From positions 1 to 53,009 of the forward strand of contig DZDI01000006.1 in the NCBI GenBank assembly GCA_022730455.1: a stretch of DNA of 53,009 bases, written 5' to 3'. Made by a program: the position numbers and the translations under genes. Within the stretch, counting starts at the first letter, position 1. Each line of letters begins with the position of its first letter. The notes under the pieces are model-generated. The model had not been told where the DNA came from and did not search any database. It was given only the letters and a program-made list of their open reading frames with translations. Below are positions 1 through 9,162 of the stretch, in pieces. The stretch is from Phycisphaera mikurensis. GTDB taxonomy: Bacteria > Planctomycetota > Phycisphaerae > WQYP01.

Positions 1-162
1 GCTTAAATGCAAGGCCTGCGCGAAACTGCATAGGCAGTTCCACGACGACATGGCTGTCGCGGTGGCCAGAACCTCCTTGGCGCATTGAGCGATAACCGCG
101 GTCAAAGCATCGCAGGCGAAGAGGGTTGGCAATTTCATGTTTTCGGTCATACTGTTACTCAT
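1..162 (-). CDS. Partial hypothetical CDS running off the left edge (MSNSMTENMKLPTLFACDALTAVIAQCAKEV...)
   Basis: Open frame on the minus strand from ATG at 162 to the window edge (54 codons, no stop), with a GGAG about 9 nt upstream of the ATG; not in the supplied ORF track because it is open-ended. Confidence 0.35.
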   Translation of the reverse strand, partial: MSNSMTENMKLPTLFACDALTAVIAQCAKEVLATATAMSSWNCLCSFAQALHLS

Positions 163-539
163 GGTGGCGTACTCCTAAAAAAGAACATTCAAAACACAAC
201 TTTAGGTTACGCCGCCTCTTTTACGCCGTCCACAACTTTTGATAGTATCTCGACGGCGACTCTGAAAATGAGTCGGCGAGAGGCTCCAACAAAGTAGACG
301 AACCGGTCAGGGCTCACCCCGCAGGGCGGTGTGCCTTTTGCCCTCCCTCGGCGGCGCGACAGCTTGCCGTACCGCCTTGCCGGGTACGCCCGCGCTGCCG
401 CTGCTTGATGGACGCCAAAAATGCACACCGTCGCAACGCGGCTATTAACCGGGTTGACTCCCCCTGTCGGGGCGGATTGAAATCGGTGCGCCGCAGCCCC
501 CAGAATCTTGGCCGCCGCATTCCCCGGCGTGAAAATGAG

Positions 540-690
540 AATCATTTCCGGTGCTCGGTGGGGGGGAGCCAGTTCACCTCGGAGGCCTTCACCAGCGTAC
601 TGAGAAAAGCCCATGTGGAGGTACATATGGGCGGGCATGATCGCCCGCACAAAAACTTTCTCTTTGGGGAACGCTGTTTGCACGATCGCA
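540..690 (+). pseudogene. Remnant of an IS3-family-like transposase (integrase core, C-terminal part)
   Basis: Translation ...GGSQFTSEAFTSVLRKAHVEVHMGGHDRPHKNFLFGERC... resembles the IS3 OrfB DDE region (GSQFTS..FT..L......M.G.G...DN.F.ER.W) but is truncated and degenerate. Confidence 0.6.
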
Positions 691-732
691 GCTCTGCTTT
701 ATGATGCCGCCTCTTGGCAATGGACGGATCGA

Positions 733-1521
733 ATGCCTAAACGTACCAGCGAACCTCAATGGCTTAACTTCGGCAAAAGCGATGACTACTTCAATTTGGT
801 TCATCGTCCTCTGCAGTGCCTGATTTTCATTGCACCGCTCCTGCTTATCTACCAAGTGGGCATTACACTCCATCCATGGAACCCCAGCGCCACGCATATG
901 CCTAACATCATCGCCTTCATCCTGATGCTTCGATTTTTCAGCCTTTTTGGTGTGGTGGGTAACTATTTTCCTCTTCTGGCGGTTGTGGCCATTCTATTTT
1001 CCTGGCATCTGGCTCGCAAAGACCCGTGGCAGTTCAGGCCCTTTCTTTACATAGCCATGTATGCTGAAAGTTTGCTCTGGGCGGTACCCATGCTGGTCGC
1101 GGCCATGTTGCTGGCCGGTCGATCTCCGGCCCTGCATGCTATTGAATTTTTCGCTCCAGCCCCAAGCCATCTAAGTTGGCAATCGCAGCTTGTACTTTCC
1201 ATCGGTGCCGGTGTTTATGAAGAACTGCTGTTCCGCCTGGTGTTGATCACTATTTTAAATTTTTTACTGGTGGACGTATTCAAACTTTCACTGGCGAAGG
1301 CAATTCCGATCATCATTATTCTTTCAGCAGTGCTTTTTTCTCTCTACCATTACATGGGTGCTGAAAAGCCCTCTTGGGATACTTTCCTCTTTCGGACGGC
1401 CGCCGGTATCTACTTCGCCGCCATATACATATTTCGCGGTTTTGGCGTGGATGTCGGCTCGCATGCTGCCTACGACGTCATAGTGGTCCTGCTGCAACTC
1501 CATGGTAACCACGGTATTTGA
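733..1521 (+). CDS. CPBP-family intramembrane metalloprotease (CAAX protease-like)
   Basis: Multi-TM protein with EELLFR (EExxxR) motif and later SLYHYMG; the ATG at 733 (MPKRTSEPQ) is preferred over the 613 start, which reads through the IS remnant. Confidence 0.75.
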   Translation: MPKRTSEPQWLNFGKSDDYFNLVHRPLQCLIFIAPLLLIYQVGITLHPWNPSATHMPNIIAFILMLRFFSLFGVVGNYFPLLAVVAILFSWHLARKDPWQFRPFLYIAMYAESLLWAVPMLVAAMLLAGRSPALHAIEFFAPAPSHLSWQSQLVLSIGAGVYEELLFRLVLITILNFLLVDVFKLSLAKAIPIIIILSAVLFSLYHYMGAEKPSWDTFLFRTAAGIYFAAIYIFRGFGVDVGSHAAYDVIVVLLQLHGNHGI

Positions 1522-1552
1522 CGCCATGGTGCCCGCGTGTTGACTGGACAGA

Positions 1553-2332
1553 TCACTTAGAAAATTCTCTTGATACCACAAGCCGTGCCCGACCCTTGGC
1601 GATATCGGCTTGCAGCTGCGCTCGCGACTCGGCCGCATGCGGCGAATGGAGTTTCTCCTGCAGGCTGATTAGTTCTCGGCGGATAAATATGGCCATTTCG
1701 TCGGCGCTTAGTCCAACGAGTTGCTCGGCAGGGATGGGCTTGCCATATATCACCCTGATGGGGAAGCATTTTGGCAAAATCCGATTGCGCGACCATGCCT
1801 CAAAGGCACCATCTATAACAATCGGCACGACGGGGACATTGGCCCGGCGAATGATGACGCTCACCGCCGATCCGACCGATCCAATTGCGCCATTTTTGCT
1901 GCGTGTCGCTTCGGGGAATAAATTCAGCAGACGTCCCTGGGTAAGTCGATGGAGTGATTCCCGCATGGCGGTGGCGTCCGATCTCCCACGTTTAATCGGA
2001 AACGCATTGGTTCGCTCCAGCACATACTGGACAAAACCTCCGCGGAAGAGTGATTCCCGCGCCACGAAATGAATTTGACGATACAGCGCAATACCAATCA
2101 GCCATGGATCAAGAAAACTCTGATGATTGGTCAATAGCAGTGCCGCCCCTTTACGGGGAATATTTTCCCGACCATAAATGCGGACACCAAAAAAAAGAAT
2201 GGCACAGAATTGCAGCAGGACTCTGAAGCTGCTCCACAATATCACCTGAACCCACCCGGTACCTTCTCCCCGGTAGACGTACGGTTTGCACGATGAAATC
2301 GCCTCTGGAACTTCAGGTGTTGCGTTGGTCAT
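1553..2332 (-). CDS. plsC: 1-acyl-sn-glycerol-3-phosphate acyltransferase
   Basis: NHQSFLDP (NHxxxxD) and FPEATRS motifs; 4-nt overlap with cmk. Confidence 0.85.
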   Translation of the reverse strand: MTNATPEVPEAISSCKPYVYRGEGTGWVQVILWSSFRVLLQFCAILFFGVRIYGRENIPRKGAALLLTNHQSFLDPWLIGIALYRQIHFVARESLFRGGFVQYVLERTNAFPIKRGRSDATAMRESLHRLTQGRLLNLFPEATRSKNGAIGSVGSAVSVIIRRANVPVVPIVIDGAFEAWSRNRILPKCFPIRVIYGKPIPAEQLVGLSADEMAIFIRRELISLQEKLHSPHAAESRAQLQADIAKGRARLVVSREFSK

Positions 2333-3009
2333 ACGTTTTTATCCTCGGCGCGAATCAATTGTGCCAGCAGCACCGTAACTTCGGATAAATCCATCTCGCT
2401 GGAATCGATGATGATCGCATCCGAGGCCGGCTTCAGTGGCCCTACCGATCGAGACCGATCGCGCTTGTCGCGCACCAATATTTCCTCCAGCACCCGCTCG
2501 TAAGATTCTGTGATCCCCTTGAGTTGAAGTTGGTGCACGCGCCGCCGGGCCCGCTCTCCGGGTTGAGCGTCAATGAAAAATTTGAATTCCGCATCCGGAA
2601 ATGCCACGGTGCCCTGGTCTCGCCCTTCGGTTACTACCGATTCAAGGCGGCTTGCAATAATGCGCTGCCGCCTGACCAATTCCGCCCGCACATCAGGGTT
2701 GTCAGCCGCACAGTAGGTCACCCGTGTTACCTCCGGAAACCGAATGGCACAGGTTACGTCCACGCCATTTAATAAAACCACGGCCGGCTCCACCGTACAA
2801 TCAATTTCCAGCGATGCCTGCTGTGCAATGGCCGTCACCGCGGCAGGTTGGTCGATCACACTGAGTTTCATCGCCTCCCACGCAACGGCTCGGTACATGG
2901 CGCCGGTATCCAGATGGGTAATGCCCAGAGTCCGAGCCAACTCCGCCGCCACTGCCGATTTACCCGATCCCGCGGGCCCGTCTATGGCAATAATCAAAAC
3001 TAAGTCCAC
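2329..3009 (-). CDS. cmk: Cytidylate kinase
   Basis: IAIDGPAGSGKSAVAAELARTLGITHLDTGAMYRA P-loop and CMP-kinase signature; TEGRDQGTVAFPDAEFKFFIDA. Confidence 0.93.
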   Translation of the reverse strand: MDLVLIIAIDGPAGSGKSAVAAELARTLGITHLDTGAMYRAVAWEAMKLSVIDQPAAVTAIAQQASLEIDCTVEPAVVLLNGVDVTCAIRFPEVTRVTYCAADNPDVRAELVRRQRIIASRLESVVTEGRDQGTVAFPDAEFKFFIDAQPGERARRRVHQLQLKGITESYERVLEEILVRDKRDRSRSVGPLKPASDAIIIDSSEMDLSEVTVLLAQLIRAEDKNV

Positions 3010-3190
3010 CCTTCAATGCATGGTTCCAATAGCATGCCACCACTCATCAGTCGTTCGGAACACTTGCCCGACTGCGTTGCCTGATAATTTACCGCGCCGC
3101 CCGATATTTGGCCCTGCTATTACTTGGACAGACTCCATAGGGTGCACGGGGGTAGGAACACGCTACAATCCACGAACAGGAGTACGCACG

Positions 3191-4579
3191 ATGATTGATA
3201 CCGTATTAATTTGGATTGAAAAAAACTCAAGGCGCTGGTTGCATGATTTGCAGCAGTGGTTGGCGATTCCCAGCATTTCAACTGATCCCAACCACGCCGC
3301 CGATGTTAAGGCCGCTGCCGAATGGGCTCAGTATTACCTGCGGACCGCTGGTTTGGATGCGCAACTCATACCGACGGCTCGGCATCCGTGTGTGCTGGCA
3401 ACAACCCCTGGAGACATGTGTCCCAAGGACGCACCGCACGTGGTGATTTACGGCCATTACGATGTGCAGCCGCCTGATCCTCTGGATGCGTGGTCATCGC
3501 CACCGTTTACCCCCACGGTCAATCATGGGCAAATTATTGCCCGGGGGGCGTCGGATGATAAAGGACAGACATTCTGTCACCTAGCCGCCTTGCTTGCATG
3601 GCGTGAAATCGCGCACCAGTTTCCGCTGCGTGTCAGTATACTGCTGGAAGGGGAGGAGGAAATCGGGTCGCCCAATCTGCCCGAAGTTATTAAAAATCTC
3701 AAACCTCAACTGGCGGATGCCTCCACGCTGATCATAAGTGATTCGGCACAGTATGCCCCGGGTATTCCCGCGATCACCAGCGGATTGCGGGGGCTGGTTT
3801 ACTACCAGGTAACGCTTACGGGTCCGGACCGAGACCTGCACAGCGGTGTCTACGGCGGCGCTGTCGCAAATCCGGCCACGGCACTTTGCCAGATTATCGG
3901 CCGACTGCATGAGGCATCCGGACGCGTGACGATTCCCGGTTTTTACGACGATGTCCGTTCGGTCGATGCATCGATTCGGGAAAGCTGGCGACGGCTGCCG
4001 TTTTCCGATGAGCAATTCGCCCAGGAGGTTGGGGTCAACAAGCTCTTTGGGGAGCACGGGTACTCCACCATAGAACGCCGCTGGTGTCGGCCTACGCTTG
4101 AAATAAACGGTCTCACGGCCGGCTTTCAGGGCGATGGCGCTAAAACCATCATCCCCGCTCAAGCGTCGGCCAAAATTTCCATGCGGCTGGTGCCCGATCA
4201 AAACCCTGAGAAAATCAAGGCCGCATTTGTATCCTACTTGCAATCCATGTTGCCTGACGGTGTCAGGATGCGCTTTGAATTATTCGGATCATCGCCGGCG
4301 GTTGTGACGGCCACCAATTCGCCCGCCGTAACCGCTGCGATAAATGCAGCTCGCATTGGATTAGGCGGTGAGCCGGTGATTATTCGAGAGGGTGGGTCTA
4401 TACCCGTGGTGAACTGGTTCCGGCAAGAACTCGGACTGGAAAGTGTACTCCTGGGTTTTGGTTTACCGGATGATAATCTGCATTCGCCCAATGAAAAACT
4501 TGATCTGGACGGCTTCTATGGCGGCATACGCACTTCTGCATTGTTGTTGGACGAGTTATCGCGAGCATTGATGAAATGA
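3191..4579 (+). CDS. M20-family dipeptidase/metallopeptidase
   Basis: VVIYGHYDVQPPDPLDAWSSPPFTP, ARGASDDKGQ, LEGEEEIGSPNL motifs; in-frame ATG at 3191 fits better than the 2744 ORF start, which overlaps cmk. Confidence 0.88.
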   Translation: MIDTVLIWIEKNSRRWLHDLQQWLAIPSISTDPNHAADVKAAAEWAQYYLRTAGLDAQLIPTARHPCVLATTPGDMCPKDAPHVVIYGHYDVQPPDPLDAWSSPPFTPTVNHGQIIARGASDDKGQTFCHLAALLAWREIAHQFPLRVSILLEGEEEIGSPNLPEVIKNLKPQLADASTLIISDSAQYAPGIPAITSGLRGLVYYQVTLTGPDRDLHSGVYGGAVANPATALCQIIGRLHEASGRVTIPGFYDDVRSVDASIRESWRRLPFSDEQFAQEVGVNKLFGEHGYSTIERRWCRPTLEINGLTAGFQGDGAKTIIPAQASAKISMRLVPDQNPEKIKAAFVSYLQSMLPDGVRMRFELFGSSPAVVTATNSPAVTAAINAARIGLGGEPVIIREGGSIPVVNWFRQELGLESVLLGFGLPDDNLHSPNEKLDLDGFYGGIRTSALLLDELSRALMK

Positions 4580-4815
4580 TTATTCATTAACTTAACTTGC
4601 ACGGGCGGGGCCCTTGTTTAGAGGATTAAAAGTCGGCCAACGTGGATAGCTGCTTGGGGCATATTGATCCCCATTTAACAGCGGATTTTTGGCGTCAAAG
4701 CGTAAAACCTGACGTCGGCAGTTTCCCTGTTCGCAAAAGTTTGCTACCATCCGGTTGTGATGGATCACCGCAGAGACATGAAGCCAACGGATATGGCCAA
4801 CAGAGTAAACGGAGT

Positions 4816-5838
4816 ATGCAAATGGAAATTGGAATGATCGGTCTGGGACGAATGGGCGCGAATATGGTACGCCGTCTGCTTAAGGGATCGCACCGATGTG
4901 TTGTATTCGATACTCATCCGGACGCGTGTCGGGCCATGGCGGACGAAGGGGCGGTGGCCGCCGAGTCAATGAAAAAGCTGGTATCGACACTGGCAACGCC
5001 CCGGGCGGTGTGGTTAATGGTGCCGGCGGCGATTGTGGATAAGGTGACTGACGAACTCAGTGGTCTGTTGGCGCCGGGCGACATCATCATTGATGGCGGC
5101 AACTCCTTTTATCAGGATGATATTCGGCGTGGTGCCGCATTGAAAAAGCGGGGTATCGGCTATTTGGATGTGGGTGTTTCCGGCGGCGTGTGGGGGCTTG
5201 AGCGCGGCTACTGCCAGATGATAGGAGGAGAGAAGGAATTCTTTCATCGCGTCGAGTCGATCTTTCAAACGCTGGCTCCCGGCGTAGATGCCGCGCCGCG
5301 CACGCCTGGTCGCGATGGGCAGCCGATGTCGCAGGCGGAACATGGTTATCTTTATTGCGGGTCGGTGGGTGCGGGACACTTTGTAAAAATGGTCCACAAT
5401 GGAATTGAATATGGCATCATGGCCGCTTATGCCGAGGGGCTTAATATCCTCAAGCATGCCGATATAGGGCTCAAACCGCCAACGCATGACTCTGAAACGT
5501 CGCCTCTCTCCAATCCGGAATATTACCAATATCAGTTGGACCTTTCGGCGATAACCGAAGTATGGCGACGCGGCACCGTAATTCAAAGCTGGTTGCTGGA
5601 TTTAACGGCCACGGCGCTGGCTAAAAATGCTACTCTCGCCGATTATTCCGGCCGCGTGAGTGATTCCGGCGAAGGACGCTGGACATTGCATGCCGCCATT
5701 GACGAAGGCGTTCCAGCGCCGACACTTAGCGCGGCGCTCTTTGACCGGTTTGTGTCCCGCAATGCTGCCGAATTTGCCAATCGGGTCATGTCGGCCATGC
5801 GTTTCGAATTTGGCGGTCATAAGGAAAAATCGGTTTAA
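4816..5838 (+). CDS. gnd: 6-phosphogluconate dehydrogenase, decarboxylating
   Basis: MEIGMIGLGRMGANMVRRL Rossmann motif, IIDGGNSFYQDD, HFVKMVHNGIEYGIMAAYAEG; start at ATG 4816 or 4822. Confidence 0.92.
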   Translation: MQMEIGMIGLGRMGANMVRRLLKGSHRCVVFDTHPDACRAMADEGAVAAESMKKLVSTLATPRAVWLMVPAAIVDKVTDELSGLLAPGDIIIDGGNSFYQDDIRRGAALKKRGIGYLDVGVSGGVWGLERGYCQMIGGEKEFFHRVESIFQTLAPGVDAAPRTPGRDGQPMSQAEHGYLYCGSVGAGHFVKMVHNGIEYGIMAAYAEGLNILKHADIGLKPPTHDSETSPLSNPEYYQYQLDLSAITEVWRRGTVIQSWLLDLTATALAKNATLADYSGRVSDSGEGRWTLHAAIDEGVPAPTLSAALFDRFVSRNAAEFANRVMSAMRFEFGGHKEKSV

Positions 5839-5897
5839 TGGCTGCTTACGACAGCAGATTGGTCGTGTTAAGCGTGTCGAATAAATGAGGAATTAAT

Positions 5898-7292
5898 ATG
5901 AACGCAGAGCTATCCGATGTGCTGGTGTTCTTTGGCATCACCGGCGACCTGGCCTACAAGAAAATATTCCCGTCGCTCCAGTCGATGGTACTGCATGGGG
6001 CACTGAATATTCCTGTCATTGGTGTGGCCAAGTCAGGTATGACGATTGACGCCCTGAAAAACCATATCCATGCCTCATTGGTAGAACATGCCAACTGCGT
6101 CGACGAAGGCGCATTCGGGCAACTCTGCGATCAACTCAACTATGTGGATGGCGACTACAAAGACCCCAAAACCTACGAGCAACTTCAACAACAGATTGGC
6201 AATGCCAAGCATCCGCTGTTTTATCTGGCCATCCCGCCGAGTATGTTTTCGGTGGTGGTTGACGGCCTCGCGAAAGCTGGCTGTCATCGTGGTGCCCGAA
6301 TCATGGTCGAAAAGCCGTTCGGGCGCGATCTCAAATCGGCCATTGAATTGAATGAAACGCTGCACCAGCATTTCCCTGAAGCTTCGATATTCCGCATCGA
6401 CCACTATCTTGGCAAAGAACCTGTGCAGAATATTCTCTATTCCCGATTCGCTAATACCTACATCGAGCCGACGTTTAACCGTAATTACATTGCGCATGTG
6501 CAAATTACGATGGCCGAAGAATTCGGCCTCCAGGGCCGCGGCCATTTTTACGAGGAAGCCGGAGCGATTCGTGATGTCATTCAGAACCATATGCTTCAGT
6601 TGGTGGCGTGTCTTGCTATGGAGCCACCGTCACGCCCCCATCCGGATGATATCCGAATCGAACGGGCTAAATTGCTCCGTACCATTCGACCGCTTTCGGT
6701 GGACGATGTCGTGCGAGGGCAATTTCGGGGCTATCATGACGAGGACGGGGTGAGCAAGGATTCCCGCGTTGAAACTTTTGCAGCCGTTCGGCTTTGGATC
6801 GATTCCTGGCGCTGGGCAGGCGTACCCTTTTTTATCCGCACCGGTAAATATCTCCCCATCACCTGTACCGAGGCGATTGTCGTATTCAAGCGGCCGCCCC
6901 AAAATGTGTTTGGCGAAGAAGACCAAGGAAGCCCTAATTCTCTGCGGTTCCGACTTAATCCGCATGTGGTGACCGCCATCGGTACTCGTGCCAAGCAGGC
7001 GGGGGAGGGTATGGTTGGACGCGATGTGGAGCTTATTGCCCAACGCCATAGACAATACGAGCTTGAACCCTACGAGCGGTTGCTTATTGAAGCGATGAAA
7101 GGCGAGTCGGCCTATTTCGCTGATCAAGCCGGGGTAGAGGAGTCTTGGCGAGTGGTTGATCCCGTGCTTGACAATCACCACACCCCCATCAGGATGTACG
7201 ATAAGCACACGTGGGGGCCGTCCGAGGCCTATCAGTTAATCAGCTCCGACGGAATTTGGATCGACCCTGGCGCCGATCGGGACGACGACTGA
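5898..7292 (+). CDS. zwf: Glucose-6-phosphate 1-dehydrogenase
   Basis: FGITGDLAYKKIFPSL, active-site RIDHYLGKEPVQNI; adjacent to gnd. Confidence 0.95.
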   Translation: MNAELSDVLVFFGITGDLAYKKIFPSLQSMVLHGALNIPVIGVAKSGMTIDALKNHIHASLVEHANCVDEGAFGQLCDQLNYVDGDYKDPKTYEQLQQQIGNAKHPLFYLAIPPSMFSVVVDGLAKAGCHRGARIMVEKPFGRDLKSAIELNETLHQHFPEASIFRIDHYLGKEPVQNILYSRFANTYIEPTFNRNYIAHVQITMAEEFGLQGRGHFYEEAGAIRDVIQNHMLQLVACLAMEPPSRPHPDDIRIERAKLLRTIRPLSVDDVVRGQFRGYHDEDGVSKDSRVETFAAVRLWIDSWRWAGVPFFIRTGKYLPITCTEAIVVFKRPPQNVFGEEDQGSPNSLRFRLNPHVVTAIGTRAKQAGEGMVGRDVELIAQRHRQYELEPYERLLIEAMKGESAYFADQAGVEESWRVVDPVLDNHHTPIRMYDKHTWGPSEAYQLISSDGIWIDPGADRDDD

Positions 7293-7371
7293 ATCCCCGC
7301 CTTGTCCGCGCGGCATGCACCTTGAGAGTTGATTTCCCGCCCGAGGGACACTTCACGCTCCACAAGCCATC

Positions 7372-8436
7372 TCAGGCGGTTGAGTGTTCTTCACCTTCGG
7401 TTGTTTCATCTTCCGGGTCTGCTTTTGGCCTGCTCGCTATGGTTGCCATGATGAGTCCGGCGCCATAAAGCGACAGCAAGGGAATATAGATGCTGGCGAA
7501 TGTAAAAATATCGGGCGAAGGCGCAAGAACTACCGCGATAACCGCCAACCCTAAAACGGCATAACGCCACATGGAACGGAATTGTGCCGCCGTCACAATT
7601 CCGATCTTGCTCAGGATAAGCATGACCATTGGCAGCTCAAACGCAAGGCCAAAAATCAAGCACATAATGGTGACGAAGCTCAAATAGTCATGCAGCATGG
7701 GAATAGGCGCAAAAAGAGCCTTGGCGGGCTGTGCGCTCATCTCAAGAAGTTGATGGCCCACATGCATACGAAGCTGCGCATCGGTGGAGTTAAACCACAA
7801 CGACGCCACACCGGGCTTGAAATGAAGGGGATCGTGCGGCAGCATCGGTATCGTTAGTGGATGGACGGATGGCGAGATGGCAGGTGGACTGGTCACTTGC
7901 CGCCCGCGGTACAAATAGGTTTCCCACCAGGTTGGGCGCAGCGGTGGCACCTGCACCTGCTGATTGAATTCCATGATGAATTTGAGCAGAAAAGGCAGAA
8001 TGAGAAAAAAGAAAAATGCCACACCCAGTAAAAACAGTACGGCACTTGGGCCAATGTATTTATAAACAACCTTCCGCTCACGCGGATAAAGCCCCGATGC
8101 CACAAATCGCCAGAACTGATAAATAATCCACGGGCTTGAAATCACCAGACCGGCTTTGAGTGCCGTAGTGAAATATACAATAATTGATCCCAGCGCCTTG
8201 AAATATTGCAAATGCGGTGGATAGCCAGCCCATTTGAGCGCGATCAAATAAGGTTGATACAAAAATTCAATGATACTCACGTCATAATAAAGGCATAGGC
8301 CAATGCCGATCGCCGCACCCAGTATGGCGTAGATAAGCCGCTTGCGCAATTCTGACAGATGGTCACCAAATGACATGGTGGGCAGATCTATACTGCCGTC
8401 CGCTTTTGCTCTACCGATGTTGCGAAATAACGCCAT
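7372..8436 (-). CDS. tatC: Sec-independent protein translocase TatC with an expanded periplasmic loop
   Basis: MSFGDHLSELRKRLIYAILG N-terminus, DYLSFVTIMCLIFGLAFELPMVMLIL; ATG at 8436 with upstream GGAAAGG. Confidence 0.92.
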   Translation of the reverse strand: MALFRNIGRAKADGSIDLPTMSFGDHLSELRKRLIYAILGAAIGIGLCLYYDVSIIEFLYQPYLIALKWAGYPPHLQYFKALGSIIVYFTTALKAGLVISSPWIIYQFWRFVASGLYPRERKVVYKYIGPSAVLFLLGVAFFFFLILPFLLKFIMEFNQQVQVPPLRPTWWETYLYRGRQVTSPPAISPSVHPLTIPMLPHDPLHFKPGVASLWFNSTDAQLRMHVGHQLLEMSAQPAKALFAPIPMLHDYLSFVTIMCLIFGLAFELPMVMLILSKIGIVTAAQFRSMWRYAVLGLAVIAVVLAPSPDIFTFASIYIPLLSLYGAGLIMATIASRPKADPEDETTEGEEHSTA

Positions 8437-8451
8437 AATCCTTTCCGTCAA

Positions 8452-9153
8452 TCACGCAGGGGTGATTTTACCGTCCTCCAGTCGCACCACGCGGTCGGCC
8501 AGTCGTGCAATATCGGCATCATGGGTTACCAGCAACAATCCGCATTTCTGATCCCGCCGTCGCCGAACAAGCAGATCAATGATTCCCTGACCCGTGCGGG
8601 GATCAAGATTACCCGTTGGCTCATCCGCCAGCAGCAGGCTTGGGTGGTTGATGAGCGCCCGGGCGATGGCGACGCGCTGCCGCTCACCACCCGATAATTC
8701 GCTGGGACGATGCTTAAGGCGGCCCCCCAATCCCATATCCGTAAGCATGGATATCGCTAATTTCCTGCCCGGACGGGCCCGGATCAGCGCCTTGTACCAC
8801 GGCGCTGCCACCATCGCCGGTAGAAGCGTGTTTTCCAGCACATTGAGCTCCGGCAGGAGATGATACAGTTGAAATACAAAACCCACATGCTGGTTGCGGA
8901 ACCGGTATGTTTCGAAAAAGCCGCTTCGCAGAATATCCCGGCCCTGGTAAAGCACCGAGCCGGAATCAGGCTTTTCCAATGCCCCGGCTATGTGCAGAAA
9001 TGTGCTCTTGCCTGATCCTGAAGCACCAATCAGCGCAACAAACTCGCCCGGAGCGATCGAAAGCGATGCTCCCGCAAGTACCTGCACATCCTCCGTCCCC
9101 ATGCGAAAGGATTTGTGGATATTCACCAGCTCCAGAAGATTTGCCAAAACCAC
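8452..9153 (-). CDS. lolD: Lipoprotein-release type ABC transporter ATP-binding protein (LolD/MacB-like)
   Basis: Walker [10 protein letters not shown], signature [15 protein letters not shown], Walker [13 protein letters not shown]. Confidence 0.9.
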   Translation of the reverse strand: MVLANLLELVNIHKSFRMGTEDVQVLAGASLSIAPGEFVALIGASGSGKSTFLHIAGALEKPDSGSVLYQGRDILRSGFFETYRFRNQHVGFVFQLYHLLPELNVLENTLLPAMVAAPWYKALIRARPGRKLAISMLTDMGLGGRLKHRPSELSGGERQRVAIARALINHPSLLLADEPTGNLDPRTGQGIIDLLVRRRRDQKCGLLLVTHDADIARLADRVVRLEDGKITPA

Positions 9154-9162
9154 TCCTAATCG

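Noticed and set aside
207-683. 158-aa minus-strand ORF and the overlapping 68-aa ORF at 314-520
   Set aside because: Arg/Ala-rich low-plausibility translations crossing the transposase remnant and the repeat-like element; no recognisable family.
3122-3136. Recurring ACTTGGACAGACTCC-like motif (also about 23122-23136 and, inverted, about 14786-14800)
   Set aside because: Copies differ by mismatches, and near-matches of this length are expected by chance among all positions on both strands of a 53-kb window.
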